DNA of 64,000 nt from Streptomyces sp. Je 1-332 (GCF_040730185.1 NZ_CP160402.1:2790001-2854000); one strand, 5' to 3'. Positions 45,981-55,142 are shown, counted from the stretch's first letter. Program-made: numbers and translations. The notes: generated from the sequence alone by a model not told the origin.

Positions 45981-47855
45981 TCACAGGTGGCGGCGTCGGG
46001 CTGAGACGTGCCGGTCGTACTCTTTCCTGGCCTCGACCGCCGACGGTCGGTCCGCGGTCTCGGCCACGGGCACATCCCACCACGCCTGCGCCGGGGGCGG
46101 GGGCGACACTGTGTCTGCCGTTTCCGTCTCCACGTAGACACATGTGGGACCGTCGGCCGCCCGCGCCCGTGCGAGGGCATCGCGCAGGTCAGCCACTGTT
46201 CTGGCGCGGATCACCCGCATCCCGAGCGAGGCCGCGTTGGCCGCGAGGTCGACGGGCAGCGGGGCGCCGGTGTACGTCCCGTCCGCCTCCCGGTAGCGGT
46301 AGGCCGTGCCGAAGCGCTCGCCGCCCACGGACTCGGAGAGCCCGCCGATGGACGCGTACCCGTGGTTCTGCAGGATCACGACCTTGACCGGGATGTTCTC
46401 CTGGACGGCCGTGACGATCTCGGTGGGCATCATCAGATACGTCCCGTCGCCCACCAGCGCCCAGACCGGCCGCTCCGGCGCCGCGAGGGCGACGCCGATC
46501 GAGGCGGGGATCTCGTATCCCATGCAGGAGTAGCCGTACTCGACGTGGTACTGGCGGGGCGAGCGCGCCCTCCACAGCTTGTGGAGATCGCCGGGCAGGG
46601 ACCCCGCCGCGTTGATGATCACGTCCTCGTCCCCGACCAACTCGTCCAGCAGCCCCAGGACTTGGATCTGCGTGGGCCGTACGTCGGGTTCACCGGCCGC
46701 GTAGGCCGCGTCGACCCGCTGCTCCCACCGCGCCTTGTCCTCGGTGTACTCGGCGACGTACGCGGGCGGCACCCGCCACTCCTTCAGGGCTGCGGTCAGC
46801 GCCTCCAGACCGGCGCGTGCGTCCGCGATGAGCGGTGTGCCCGCCATCTTGTGGCCGTCGAACGCGGCGATGTTGAGGTTCAGGAAGCGGACGTCCGGCG
46901 TCTCGAAGAGCGTGCCGGAAGCGGTCGTGAAGTCGCTGTAGCGGGTGCCGACGCCGATCACCAGGTCGGCGGTGCGGGCGAGTTCGTCGGCGGTGGCCGT
47001 GCCCGTGTGCCCGATGCCGCCGACGTCCGCGGGGTGGTCGAACCGCAGGGATCCCTTGCCCGCCTGGGTGGAGGCGACGGGGATGCCGGTCGCGTCCACG
47101 AGCTCCCGCAGCGCCTCCTCGGCCGCGCTGTGGTGGACCCCGCCGCCCGCGACGATCAACGGGCGCCGCGCCTCGCGCACGGCCCTTGCTGCGGCGGCCA
47201 GTTCAAGCGGATCGGGCTCCTGACGGCGTACGCCCCACACCCTCTCGGCGAAGAACTCCTCCGGCCAGTCGTACGCCTCCGCCTGTACGTCCTGCGGAAG
47301 CGCGAGGGTGACGGCGCCGGTGTCCGCCGGGTCGGTGAGCACGCGCATCGCGGCGAGCGCGGCCGGGATCAGGGCCTCGGGCCGTGTGACCCGGTCGAAG
47401 TACCGCGACACCGGGCGCAGGCAGTCGTTGACCGACACGTCACCCGCGTACGGGACTTCGAGCTGCTGGAGCACCGGGTCGGCGGGGCGGGCCGCGAAGA
47501 TGTCGCCGGGCAGGAGGAGGACGGGCAGGTGGTTGACGGTCGCGAGCGCGGCGCCGGTGACGAGGTTGGTCGCGCCGGGGCCGATGGAGGTGGTGACGGC
47601 GTGCGTGGACAGGCGGCCGGACTGGCGTGCGTACCCGACGGCGGCGTGCACCATGGCCTGTTCGTTGCGGCCCTGGTGGAAGGGCATCTCGTCGCCGTAC
47701 TCGACGAGCGCCTGGCCGATGCCAGCCACGTTGCCGTGCCCGAAGATGCCCCAGGTGGCGCCGATGAGCCGCTGCCGCTCGCCGTCGCGTTCGGTGAACT
47801 GCCGGGACAGGAAGCGGACGAGGGCCTGCGCGGTGGTCAGCCTGATCGAGGTCAT
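45981..47855 (-). CDS. iolD: 3D-(3,5/4)-trihydroxycyclohexane-1,2-dione acylhydrolase IolD
   Basis: 624-residue thiamine-diphosphate enzyme that opens the inositol ring intermediate to 5-deoxy-glucuronate. The N-domain starts RLTTAQALVRFLSRQ; GIFGHGNVAGIGQALVEY and RNEQAMVHAAVGYARQSG carry the activating Glu region. The ThDP motif is GDGTYLMMPTEIVTAVQENI (Gly-Asp-Gly...). Length and order match IolD. RBS GGAGGGAAAGCG before the ATG, and 16 bp separate it from iolB. Confidence 0.96.
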   Translation of the reverse strand: MTSIRLTTAQALVRFLSRQFTERDGERQRLIGATWGIFGHGNVAGIGQALVEYGDEMPFHQGRNEQAMVHAAVGYARQSGRLSTHAVTTSIGPGATNLVTGAALATVNHLPVLLLPGDIFAARPADPVLQQLEVPYAGDVSVNDCLRPVSRYFDRVTRPEALIPAALAAMRVLTDPADTGAVTLALPQDVQAEAYDWPEEFFAERVWGVRRQEPDPLELAAAARAVREARRPLIVAGGGVHHSAAEEALRELVDATGIPVASTQAGKGSLRFDHPADVGGIGHTGTATADELARTADLVIGVGTRYSDFTTASGTLFETPDVRFLNLNIAAFDGHKMAGTPLIADARAGLEALTAALKEWRVPPAYVAEYTEDKARWEQRVDAAYAAGEPDVRPTQIQVLGLLDELVGDEDVIINAAGSLPGDLHKLWRARSPRQYHVEYGYSCMGYEIPASIGVALAAPERPVWALVGDGTYLMMPTEIVTAVQENIPVKVVILQNHGYASIGGLSESVGGERFGTAYRYREADGTYTGAPLPVDLAANAASLGMRVIRARTVADLRDALARARAADGPTCVYVETETADTVSPPPPAQAWWDVPVAETADRPSAVEARKEYDRHVSARRRHL

Positions 47856-47871
47856 CGCTTTCCCTCCACTG

Positions 47872-48687
47872 TCATCGGTATCCCTCCGTGTGATCGGGGT
47901 GGAAGCAGATCTTCCACTCCCGCTCCTCGCCGGGCCCTGCCATCACGTTCAGGTAGTACATGCTGTGCCCCGGCTGGGCGATCGAGGGGCCGTGCCAGCC
48001 GTCGGGGACGAGCACGGCGTCGCCCGTACGGACCTCGGCGAGGACGTCGGTGCCGCCGGGGCGCGACGGGAAGACCCGCTGGTAGCCGAAGCCTTCCTGC
48101 CCTTCCCTGTCGGCCTCGATCTCGAAGTAGTAGATCTCTTCGAGCTCGGTCTCGACGCCTGGGCGGTGCTCGTCGTGCTTGTGGGGCGGGTACGAGGACC
48201 AGTTGCCGCCGGGAGTGATCACCTCGACGGCGATGAGGCGGTCGCAGTCGAAGGCGTCGGCCGACGCGAAGTTGCGGACCTCGCGGGCGCAGGTGCCGCT
48301 GCCGCGGTGCTCGACGGAAACCTCCGGCGCGGAGCCGTAGCGGGCGGGGAGTCGACGCTCGCACTTCGCTCCTGCCAGGGCGAAGCGGCCTCCCGCGCCG
48401 GAGGCGATCTGGATTTGGGCGTCACGCGGCACGTAGGCGAAGTCGCTCACTCCGCTGAACACGCACCGACGGCCCAGCAGTTCGATGATCTCGCCTTCCG
48501 CGTGCACCGTACAGCCGCCGGTCAGCGGCAGCACGATCCATTCACTCTCCCCGGTGGCGAAGGAGTGCGTGGTGCCGGGTTCGATGTCGACCACGCGCAG
48601 CGCGGAATAGTCCAGACCGGACCGCTTGGGGTCGAGTTCGAGGGCGTAGGGCCCTTCGGCCGCGCTCCCCTTCGGTACGTATGTCAT
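47872..48687 (-). CDS. iolB: 5-deoxy-glucuronate isomerase IolB
   Basis: 271-residue double-cupin enzyme converting 5-deoxy-glucuronate to 2-deoxy-5-keto-gluconate. The metal site lies in PPHKHDEHRPGVETELEE (about 168-185), with His, His and Glu, and YYLNVMAGPG near the end is characteristic. It has the IolB N-terminus (GLDYSALRVVDIEPG). RBS GGAGGG just before the ATG. It lies between the aldolase (9 bp) and iolD (16 bp) genes, a tight operon. Confidence 0.95.
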   Translation of the reverse strand: MTYVPKGSAAEGPYALELDPKRSGLDYSALRVVDIEPGTTHSFATGESEWIVLPLTGGCTVHAEGEIIELLGRRCVFSGVSDFAYVPRDAQIQIASGAGGRFALAGAKCERRLPARYGSAPEVSVEHRGSGTCAREVRNFASADAFDCDRLIAVEVITPGGNWSSYPPHKHDEHRPGVETELEEIYYFEIEADREGQEGFGYQRVFPSRPGGTDVLAEVRTGDAVLVPDGWHGPSIAQPGHSMYYLNVMAGPGEEREWKICFHPDHTEGYR

Positions 48688-48696
48688 GTGGCCCTC

Positions 48697-49578
48697 CTAC
48701 AGCAGTCCGACGGCGGTGTCGACGGCGCCCGCCACGTCGCCGTCCGGCGGGTACAGCAGCGTGCGCCCGGCGACGAGCCCGTGCACGGTGGGCAGTTGAA
48801 GCGCCCCGCGCCACTTCTCGTAGGCGGTGTCGCTGTCGTCACCGATGTCACCTCCCAGGAGGACCGCGGGCAGGGTCGAGGCCGCCATGACGCGCGCCAT
48901 GTCGTCCGGATTCTCGGTCACCGGGACCTTCAGCCAGGTGTACGCCGACGTCCCGGCGAGCCCCGAGGCGATGGCGATCGACGTGGTGACGGCCTCCGCG
49001 CTCAGGTCGTTGCGCGGCGGTCCGCCCTCGGGGGCGCGGCGGCAGAGGAACGGCTCGACGAAGACGGGCAGTTGCCGGGCGGCCATGGCGTCGACGGCAC
49101 GGGCGCTGGAGTGCAGGGTGGTGAGGGAGCCGGGGTCTTCGTAGTCGACCCGCAGCAGGAGCTTGCCCGCGTCGAACCCGAGCCGGTCGATGTCCTCGGC
49201 CCGATACCCCGTGAACCGGTCGTCCAGCTCGAACGAGGCCCCCGCCAGCCCGCCGCGGTTCATCGACCCCATGACGACCTTGCCGTCGAGGGCGCCGAGC
49301 AGCAGCAGGTCCTCGAGGATGTCGGCGGTGGCGAGCACGCCGTCCACGCGGGGCCGCGAGAGGGCGAGGCAGAGCCGTTCGAGGAGGTCCGCGCGGTTGG
49401 CCATGGCCAGCTTGTCCCCGCCGACGGAGAGGGCGCCACGGGCGGGGTGGTCGGCGGCGATGATCATCAGCCGCCCGCTGTCGCCGAGGAGGGGCCGCCG
49501 GGGGCGCCGGGCGGCGGCTTCGGCGATGGCCTCGGGGTGTTCGGCCCGGGTCCGGACGAGTGCGGTGACGTCAACCAT
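48697..49578 (-). CDS. DeoC/LacD-type aldolase of the iol operon (Cgl0159 family)
   Basis: 293-residue (beta/alpha)8 protein. It has LMIIAADHPARGAL (about 37-50), GVLATADILEDLLLLGAL, VMGSMNRGG, LLLRVDYEDPGS and YTWLKVPVTENPDD, where the Lys fits a Schiff-base position. The position is that of IolJ, which cleaves 2-deoxy-5-keto-gluconate-6-phosphate to dihydroxyacetone phosphate and malonate semialdehyde. The ATG overlaps the iolC stop by 8 bp, and iolB follows. Cgl0159-type proteins replace classical IolJ in many actinobacteria. Confidence 0.8.
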   Translation of the reverse strand: MVDVTALVRTRAEHPEAIAEAAARRPRRPLLGDSGRLMIIAADHPARGALSVGGDKLAMANRADLLERLCLALSRPRVDGVLATADILEDLLLLGALDGKVVMGSMNRGGLAGASFELDDRFTGYRAEDIDRLGFDAGKLLLRVDYEDPGSLTTLHSSARAVDAMAARQLPVFVEPFLCRRAPEGGPPRNDLSAEAVTTSIAIASGLAGTSAYTWLKVPVTENPDDMARVMAASTLPAVLLGGDIGDDSDTAYEKWRGALQLPTVHGLVAGRTLLYPPDGDVAGAVDTAVGLL

Positions 49579-50533
49579 GAATCACGGCTCCCGCGGCGAG
49601 CGCCGCCTCGACCTCGTCGGGGAACGGCATCGCGGAGGAGCACTCGAGCCGCGAGGCGACGATCGCCCCCGCCGCGTTGGCGTACCGCATGATCCGCTCC
49701 AACTCCCAGCCTTCGAGCAGCCCGTGGCACAGCGCACCACCGAAGGCGTCCCCCGCCCCGAGGCCGTTGAGCACCGTCACGGGCAGCGGCGGCACCTCGG
49801 CGGCCTCGCCCGAGCTGTTCATGGCGAGCACCCCCTTGGGGCCCTGCTTGACGACGGCGAGTTCGACGCCGGCCTCCAGCAACGCGCGGGCGGCGCCCGC
49901 GGGTTCACGCACGCCCGTGGCGATCTCGACCTCGTCGAGGTTGCCGACCGCGACGGTGGCCTGGGCGAGGGCCTGCGCGTAGAACCCGCGCGCCTCGTCG
50001 GCCCGCTGCCAGAACATCGGCCGCCAGTCGAGGTCGAAGACAGTGAGCCCCGCCTTCGCCCGCCGGCGCAGCGCCGCCAGCGTGGTCGACCTGCTGGGCT
50101 CCGCGCAGAGCCCCGTACCCGTCATCCAGAACACCCGTGCGGAGGCGATCGCGTCGAGGTCGAGTTCCTTCTCGTACATCTCCAGGTCGGGGGCGCTCGG
50201 CTGCCGGTAGAAGTAGAGCGGGAAGTCGTCCGGCGGGAAGATCTCGCAGAAGGTCACCGGGGTGGGCAGGCCCGGTACGCCGCTCACCCACCGGTCGTCG
50301 ACGCCGAACTCCCGCAGCTCCCGGTGCAGATAGTCCCCGAAGGGGTCCTCGCCGGTACGCGTGACGACCGCGGTCCGGCGGCCGAGCCGGGACGCGGCGA
50401 CGGCGACGTTCGACGCGGAGCCGCCGAGGAACTTGCCGAACGTGCTGACGTCGGCGAGAGCCACCCCGGCCTGCAGGGGATACAGATCCACGCCGATCCG
50501 GCCCATCGTGATCACGTCGTACGGATCGGTCAC
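49571..50533 (-). CDS. iolC: 5-dehydro-2-deoxygluconokinase IolC
   Basis: 320-residue PfkB-family sugar kinase that phosphorylates 2-deoxy-5-keto-gluconate. It begins YDVITMGRIGVDLYPLQAG and has FGKFLGGSASNVAVAASRLG. The PfkB signature is NGLGAGDAFGGALCHGLLEG near residue 250, with the catalytic Asp in GAGDAF. The GTG at 50533 follows GAGGGAG six bases upstream; the open frame from 50572 adds 13 unlikely residues. It is the first gene of the leftward operon and diverges from the TIM-barrel gene at 50672. Confidence 0.94.
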   Translation of the reverse strand: MTDPYDVITMGRIGVDLYPLQAGVALADVSTFGKFLGGSASNVAVAASRLGRRTAVVTRTGEDPFGDYLHRELREFGVDDRWVSGVPGLPTPVTFCEIFPPDDFPLYFYRQPSAPDLEMYEKELDLDAIASARVFWMTGTGLCAEPSRSTTLAALRRRAKAGLTVFDLDWRPMFWQRADEARGFYAQALAQATVAVGNLDEVEIATGVREPAGAARALLEAGVELAVVKQGPKGVLAMNSSGEAAEVPPLPVTVLNGLGAGDAFGGALCHGLLEGWELERIMRYANAAGAIVASRLECSSAMPFPDEVEAALAAGAVIHG

Positions 50534-50600
50534 CCTGTACTCCCTCTCAGCATCGCCCTCCCCCGTATCCACCCCTAGGTCTAATCGCGCCCTACAGCCC

Positions 50601-50640
50601 TGTCAACACATTGTCCTTACATTCGGACCACTCCTTGACA
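50601..50640. promoter_or_regulatory. divergent iol promoters with a shared palindromic operator
   Basis: TTGACA (50635-50640, plus strand) and TGTCAA (50601-50606, TTGACA on the minus strand) are consensus -35 boxes facing outward. Between them GTCC (50613-50616) and GGAC (50625-50628) form an inverted repeat with an eight-base spacer. On the minus strand a TAGACC -10 lies 17 bases from the -35. On the plus strand the spacing puts transcription start close to the ATG at 50672, suggesting a leaderless mRNA. A GntR- or LacI-type repressor binding the centre could shut off both directions. Confidence 0.6.
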
Positions 50641-50671
50641 CCGTTCCGCGGCGCCCTGAAAGCTGGCGGAC

Positions 50672-51571
50672 ATGACGACGCTGTCACGCATCCGGATCGG
50701 TTCGGCTCCCGACTCGTGGGGCGTGTGGTTCCCCGAGGATCCGGGCCAGGTCCCCTGGAGCCGCTTCCTCGACGAGGTGGCGGACTCCGGATACGAGTGG
50801 ATCGAGCTCGGCCCGTACGGCTATCTGCCCAGCGATCCGGCCGTGCTGACCGCCGAGACAGAGAAGCGCGGCCTGAAGGTGTCGGCGGGAACGGTCTTCA
50901 CGGGCCTGCATCACGGACCCTCCGTATGGGACAGGACGTGGGCCCATGTGGCCGACAACGCCGCGCTCGCGCAGGCGATGGGCGCCGGGCACCTCGTCGT
51001 GATCCCCGCCTTCTGGCGCGACGACAAGACCGGCACGGTCCTGGAGGACCGCACGCTCACCCCGGAGCAGTGGCGTCAGCTCACGCTCCAGACCGAGCGG
51101 CTGGCGTACGAGGTGCGCGAGCGCTACGGCCTGCGTGTGGTCGTCCATCCCCACGCCGACACACACATCGACGACGAGAAGAACGTCACCCGCTTCCTCG
51201 ACGCGACCGACCCCGACCTCGTCTCGCTCTGCCTGGACACGGGCCATTACGCCTACTGCGGCGGCGACAGCGTCAAGCTGATCGAGACGTACGGCGAACG
51301 CATCGGCTATCTGCACCTCAAGCAGGTCGACCCGGCCGTCCTGGCCGAAGTGCGCGCGCAGGAACTGCCGTTCGGGCCCGCCGTGGCCCGTGACGTGATG
51401 TGCGAGCCGCCGACCGGGGTGCCCGCCATCGAGCCGGTCCTCGCGGCGGCCCAGAAGCTGGGCGTCGAGCTGTTCGCCATCGTCGAGCAGGACATGTACC
51501 CGTGCCCACCGGACAAGCCGCTGCCCATCGCCCGCCGCACCCGCTCGTATCTGCGCTCCTGCGGGGCCTAG
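50672..51571 (+). CDS. sugar phosphate isomerase/epimerase-family TIM barrel of the inositol pathway (IolE/IolH-like)
   Basis: 299-residue AP-endonuclease-2 type TIM barrel. It has APDSWGVWFPEDPGQVPW, LDEVADSGYEWIELGPYGYL, VVHPHADTHIDD with metal-binding His residues, LCLDTGHYAYCGG and YLHLKQVD. This is the inosose dehydratase/isomerase fold. The position opposite iolC suggests inosose dehydration (IolE role), but IolH-type isomerase activity is possible. No iolG or inositol transporter gene is nearby. The ATG is only about nine bases after the predicted -10. Confidence 0.82.
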   Translation: MTTLSRIRIGSAPDSWGVWFPEDPGQVPWSRFLDEVADSGYEWIELGPYGYLPSDPAVLTAETEKRGLKVSAGTVFTGLHHGPSVWDRTWAHVADNAALAQAMGAGHLVVIPAFWRDDKTGTVLEDRTLTPEQWRQLTLQTERLAYEVRERYGLRVVVHPHADTHIDDEKNVTRFLDATDPDLVSLCLDTGHYAYCGGDSVKLIETYGERIGYLHLKQVDPAVLAEVRAQELPFGPAVARDVMCEPPTGVPAIEPVLAAAQKLGVELFAIVEQDMYPCPPDKPLPIARRTRSYLRSCGA

Positions 51572-51822
51572 TCCGGCGCAGCGGGCCCGGTCCGCCTCGC
51601 TCGCCCCCCCGGATGCATCACAACCGTCACAAACAACCTCTTCCTGTCACACATGTCCCGCCTACGCGGGTCTTCCGTCACAGGCAGTCGACAGCTGCCC
51701 TCCCACGCTCACTCCGCGTCGTTCACCGGGCACAGGCTGAGTGATCGCCAGCGTCGGCGCCGCAGCTCCCCCGACGGCTCCCCCCGAGCCGCCCCTGCGG
51801 CGCCCGCAGGGAGGTGCCACTG

Positions 51823-52023
51823 ATGACCGACCGAAGGCTCTGGTCGTACAAGGACATCGCCGCACACATCCGGGTGCAGCCCGACACCGTGCGCTCCTAC
51901 CGCAAGCACGGCTTGCTGCCCGCGCCCGACCATGTGGAGTCCGGCAAGCCCTACTGGTACGCGGACACCATCCGCGCCTGGGTCGCCGCGAGGCCGGGCA
52001 ACAACCGCGGGCGCAGAGACTGA
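51823..52023 (+). CDS. small HTH protein (excisionase/MerR-like)
   Basis: 66-residue DNA-binding protein with one winged helix-turn-helix: YKDIAAHIRVQPDTVRSYRK (about 10-29) followed by HGLLPAPDHV and GKPYWYADTIRAWVAARPG. The C-terminus is Arg-rich. GGGAGGTG precedes ATG 51823 at about nine bases. It lies 162 bp upstream of copZ. Similar small HTH proteins are common in streptomycetes, but no regulatory target is known to me. The 251 bp upstream hold three TCACA-containing repeats (CGTCACA, TGTCACA, CGTCACA) and no gene. Confidence 0.8.
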   Translation: MTDRRLWSYKDIAAHIRVQPDTVRSYRKHGLLPAPDHVESGKPYWYADTIRAWVAARPGNNRGRRD

Positions 52024-52062
52024 CCGGCCCGATGGATCTCTTCGCGGCCCCTCGTTGATGCG

Positions 52063-52077
52063 TACCCCCTAGGGGTA
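52063..52077. promoter_or_regulatory. CsoR-type copper operator at the copZ promoter
   Basis: TACCCCCTAGGGGTA is a near-perfect palindrome of the kind bound by the Cu(I)-sensing repressor CsoR. TATACA (52076-52081) overlaps its right edge and can serve as the -10, so apo-CsoR would block transcription of copZ-copA. No csoR gene is seen in this window, so the regulator must be encoded elsewhere. Confidence 0.82.
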
Positions 52078-52185
52078 TACAGTGGTGAGAGTCAGGGGGC
52101 CTCCGGGAACACCGGGACCACTCCTGCACATTACGACGCACGAACAGGCACGCACACACGCCGCAACCTCACCGAGGAGAACGAC

Positions 52186-52431
52186 ATGAGCGCTCAGACC
52201 GAGCTCCCGCAGGCCGAGACCACCGTGTACGAGGTCACGGGCATGACCTGTGGCCACTGCGAGGGCGCCGTCAGCAGTGAGATCTCGGAGATCGCCGGCG
52301 TCACCTCTGTCAAGGCGGTGGCCGCCACCGGCCTGGTGACCGTGGTCTCCGAGGCCCCGCTCGACGAGGCCGCGGTCCGCGCCGCGGTCGACGAGGCGGG
52401 GTACGAACTCGCCGGTGTCAGCAAGGCCTGA
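52186..52431 (+). CDS. copZ: copper chaperone CopZ
   Basis: 81-residue heavy-metal-associated domain protein with the Cu(I)-binding motif GMTCGHC (about residues 19-25) in a beta-alpha-beta fold, followed by KAVAATGLVTV and DEAGYEL. It delivers Cu(I) to the ATPase encoded 82 bp downstream. RBS GAGGAG before the ATG, and a CsoR-type box lies about 110 bp upstream. Confidence 0.95.
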   Translation: MSAQTELPQAETTVYEVTGMTCGHCEGAVSSEISEIAGVTSVKAVAATGLVTVVSEAPLDEAAVRAAVDEAGYELAGVSKA

Positions 52432-52513
52432 CGCGCGCCCCGCCGGGTACCCCGGGCTCTGTGACACCGTCACAGGGCCCGCAGCCGCTGCACCCCAGAC
52501 GTACGAAAGAGCC

Positions 52514-54751
52514 ATGAACGAAGTCGAACTCGCCGTCGGCGGAATGACCTGCGCCTCCTGCTCCGCCCGCATCGAGAAGAAGCTGAACCGCGTGGAGGGC
52601 GTGGACGCGTCGGTCAACCTCGCCACGGAGAAGGCGAAGGTCTCGTACGCGGAAGGGGTCGAGGTCGCGCAGCTGATCGCCACGGTCGAGAAGCTCGGCT
52701 ACAGCGCGCGGGAGATCGTCCCGGCTCCGCCCGAGCGGGAGACACCGGCCACCACCGCCGACATCACCGAGCCCGACACCCTGCGCCGGCGGCTCATCTG
52801 CTCGGCGCTGCTCTCGCTGCCCGTCGTCCTGCTCGCGATGATCCCCTCGCTCCAGTTCGACAACTGGCAGTGGCTCTCGCTGACCCTGGCGGCGCCCGTC
52901 GTCGTCTGGGGCGGTTACCCCTTCCACAAGGCCGCGTTCACGAATCTGCGGCACGGCGCCGCGACCATGGACACCCTGGTGTCGGTGGGCACGCTCGCCG
53001 CGTTCGGCTGGTCCCTGTGGGCGCTCTTCCTCGGGGACGCGGGGATGCCGGGGATGCGGCACGGCTTCGAGTTCACGGTGTCGCGCGCCGACGCCGCGTC
53101 GACGCTCTACCTCGAAGTGGCCGCGGGCGTCGTCACGTTCATCCTGCTCGGCCGCTGGCTGGAGGCGCGCGCCAAGCGGAAGGCGGGCTCGGCCCTGCAC
53201 GCGCTGCTCGAACTGGGCGCCAAGGAAGCGGCCGTGCTGCGGGACGGCACGGAGGTCCGCATACCGGTCGCGCGTCTCGTGGTCGGCGACCATTTCGTCA
53301 TACGTCCGGGCGAGACCGTCGCGACCGACGGAACCGTCGTGGAAGGCGCGTCCGCGGTCGACGTCTCGATGCTGACCGGCGAGTCCGTTCCGGTGGACGT
53401 GGCCGAGGGCGACGCGGTGACCGGGGCGACCACGAACCTTTCGGGGCGACTCCTCGTCGAGGCCACCCGCGTCGGCTCCGACACCCAACTGGCCAGGATG
53501 GCCAAGCTCGTCGAGGACGCCCAGACCGGCAAGGCGCAGGTGCAGCGCCTGGCCGACCGGATCGCGGGGATCTTCGTGCCGGTGGTCCTGATGATCGCCA
53601 CCGCCACGCTCGGCGGCTGGCTCGGCGCCACCGGTGACGTGACCGCCGCCTTCACCGCGGCCGTCGCCGTCCTGATCATCGCCTGCCCGTGCGCACTCGG
53701 CCTCGCGACCCCGACCGCCCTGATGGTCGGCACCGGGCGCGGCGCGCAGCTCGGCATCCTCATCAAAGGCCCCGAAGTCCTGGAGTCCACGCGGCGGGTG
53801 GACACGGTCGTCCTGGACAAGACCGGGACGGTGACGACGGGGCGCATGACCCTGCGGGACGTGTACGTCACCGGGGAGACCGAGGAGAAGGAGCTGCTGC
53901 GGCTCGCGGGGGGCCTGGAGCACGCCTCCGAGCACCCCGTGGCGCGGGCCATCGCCGTGGGCGCCGCCGCGGAGTCGGGGCTCTCGGTGGGCGCGCTGCC
54001 CGCCGTGCGGGGCTTCGAGAACGTCGCGGGGTCGGGCGTGCGCGGCACGGTGGACGGGCACTTGGTGCTCGTGGGCCGTGAGCGGCTGCTCGCGGACGCG
54101 GGAGTCGAGGGGCTCGCCTCGGTGGCCGCGCTCAAGGCGGAGGCCGAGGCGGCGGGACGTACGGCCGTGCTGGTCGCCTGGGACGGTGTGGCGCGCGGTG
54201 TGCTCACCGTCGCCGACACCGTCAAGGACACCAGCGCCGAAGCGGTGCGCGAGCTGCGGGCCCTGGGGCTGACGCCGGTGCTGCTCACCGGGGACAACGA
54301 CGCGGTCGCGCAGGCCGTGGCGAGGGCCGTCGGCATCGAGGCCGAGGCCGTGTACGCCGATGTGCTTCCCGAGGACAAGGTCGATGTCGTACGGCGGCTG
54401 CGCGACGAGGGCAAGGTCGTCGCGATGGTCGGGGACGGGGTCAACGACGCCGCGGCGCTCGCCACGGCCGATCTGGGCCTCGCGATGGGGACGGGCACGG
54501 ACGCGGCCATCGAGGCGAGCGATCTGACGCTGGTGCGCGGGGACTTGCGCGGGGCGGCCGACGCGATCAGGCTCTCCCGTAGGACCCTCGCCACGATCAA
54601 GGGCAATCTCTTCTGGGCCTTCGGCTACAACGTCGCCGCGCTGCCGCTCGCCGCCGCCGGGCTCCTGAACCCGATGATCGCGGGGGCCGCGATGGCATTT
54701 TCCTCGGTCTTTGTGGTCACCAACAGCCTCCGACTCAGGAACTTCACATAA
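52514..54751 (+). CDS. copA: Cu(I)-exporting P1B-type ATPase CopA
   Basis: 745-residue P-type ATPase. An N-terminal metal-binding domain has GMTCASC (9-15). The transmembrane CPC motif reads ACPCALG. The catalytic motifs TGES, DKTGTVT with the phosphorylated Asp, SEHPVARAI and GDGVND are all present. Helix pattern and HMA domain mark it as a Cu(I) exporter. The ATG at 52514 follows GAAAGAG; the open frame to 52415 is unlikely. It is co-directional with copZ and shares the CsoR-controlled promoter. Confidence 0.96.
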   Translation: MNEVELAVGGMTCASCSARIEKKLNRVEGVDASVNLATEKAKVSYAEGVEVAQLIATVEKLGYSAREIVPAPPERETPATTADITEPDTLRRRLICSALLSLPVVLLAMIPSLQFDNWQWLSLTLAAPVVVWGGYPFHKAAFTNLRHGAATMDTLVSVGTLAAFGWSLWALFLGDAGMPGMRHGFEFTVSRADAASTLYLEVAAGVVTFILLGRWLEARAKRKAGSALHALLELGAKEAAVLRDGTEVRIPVARLVVGDHFVIRPGETVATDGTVVEGASAVDVSMLTGESVPVDVAEGDAVTGATTNLSGRLLVEATRVGSDTQLARMAKLVEDAQTGKAQVQRLADRIAGIFVPVVLMIATATLGGWLGATGDVTAAFTAAVAVLIIACPCALGLATPTALMVGTGRGAQLGILIKGPEVLESTRRVDTVVLDKTGTVTTGRMTLRDVYVTGETEEKELLRLAGGLEHASEHPVARAIAVGAAAESGLSVGALPAVRGFENVAGSGVRGTVDGHLVLVGRERLLADAGVEGLASVAALKAEAEAAGRTAVLVAWDGVARGVLTVADTVKDTSAEAVRELRALGLTPVLLTGDNDAVAQAVARAVGIEAEAVYADVLPEDKVDVVRRLRDEGKVVAMVGDGVNDAAALATADLGLAMGTGTDAAIEASDLTLVRGDLRGAADAIRLSRRTLATIKGNLFWAFGYNVAALPLAAAGLLNPMIAGAAMAFSSVFVVTNSLRLRNFT

Positions 54752-55142
54752 GCTCTTCACATCTCGGTCGCAGCATTCTCACGCCTGAGTCCTGATCGGC
54801 ATATCGGGCCTCTTGCGCATGTACAGGACATATGATGGAGACGCAGATCACAGCGATCCCAACGTAACCATTCGGGGGGCTCGCGAGTCTAAGAGGACGA
54901 TGCCAGGGACGTCTTGGGGGACGTCTCTAGACATCGGGGACATCTTGGGGGATGTTCCTAGGAATGCGTTGGCCGGGACACGTGCACCGGGGAGCTTGAG
55001 CGGCCCTCCTGGTTCGTACGCGTCCCGGCAGATCGCAGGACGAGCACGACGCACGACAAGTACGACGTGCAGCACAACTGGCGCGCTGCCACCACAGACG
55101 CCCGGCCGGATCCCGTGGGGGGAATCCGCACCGGGGAACAGG
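54752..55142. repeat. copA-gltA gap with two tandem palindromic units
   Basis: No gene can be supported here. At 54906-54935 and 54937-54966 a 30-bp segment is repeated with 23 identities and a 31-bp period. Each copy holds an inverted pair around TTGGGG: GACGTC-TTGGGG-GACGTC (54908-54925) and GACATC-TTGGGG-GATGTT (54939-54956). A change in one arm is matched in the other arm of the second copy, as expected for a binding site or hairpin. A weak open frame from 54813 crosses the region but lacks codon bias or RBS. Confidence 0.65.

Noticed and set aside
52418..54760. 780-codon minus-strand open frame opposite CopA
   Set aside because: Arg/His/Gly-rich nonsense translation, typical of the complementary strand of a streptomycete gene.
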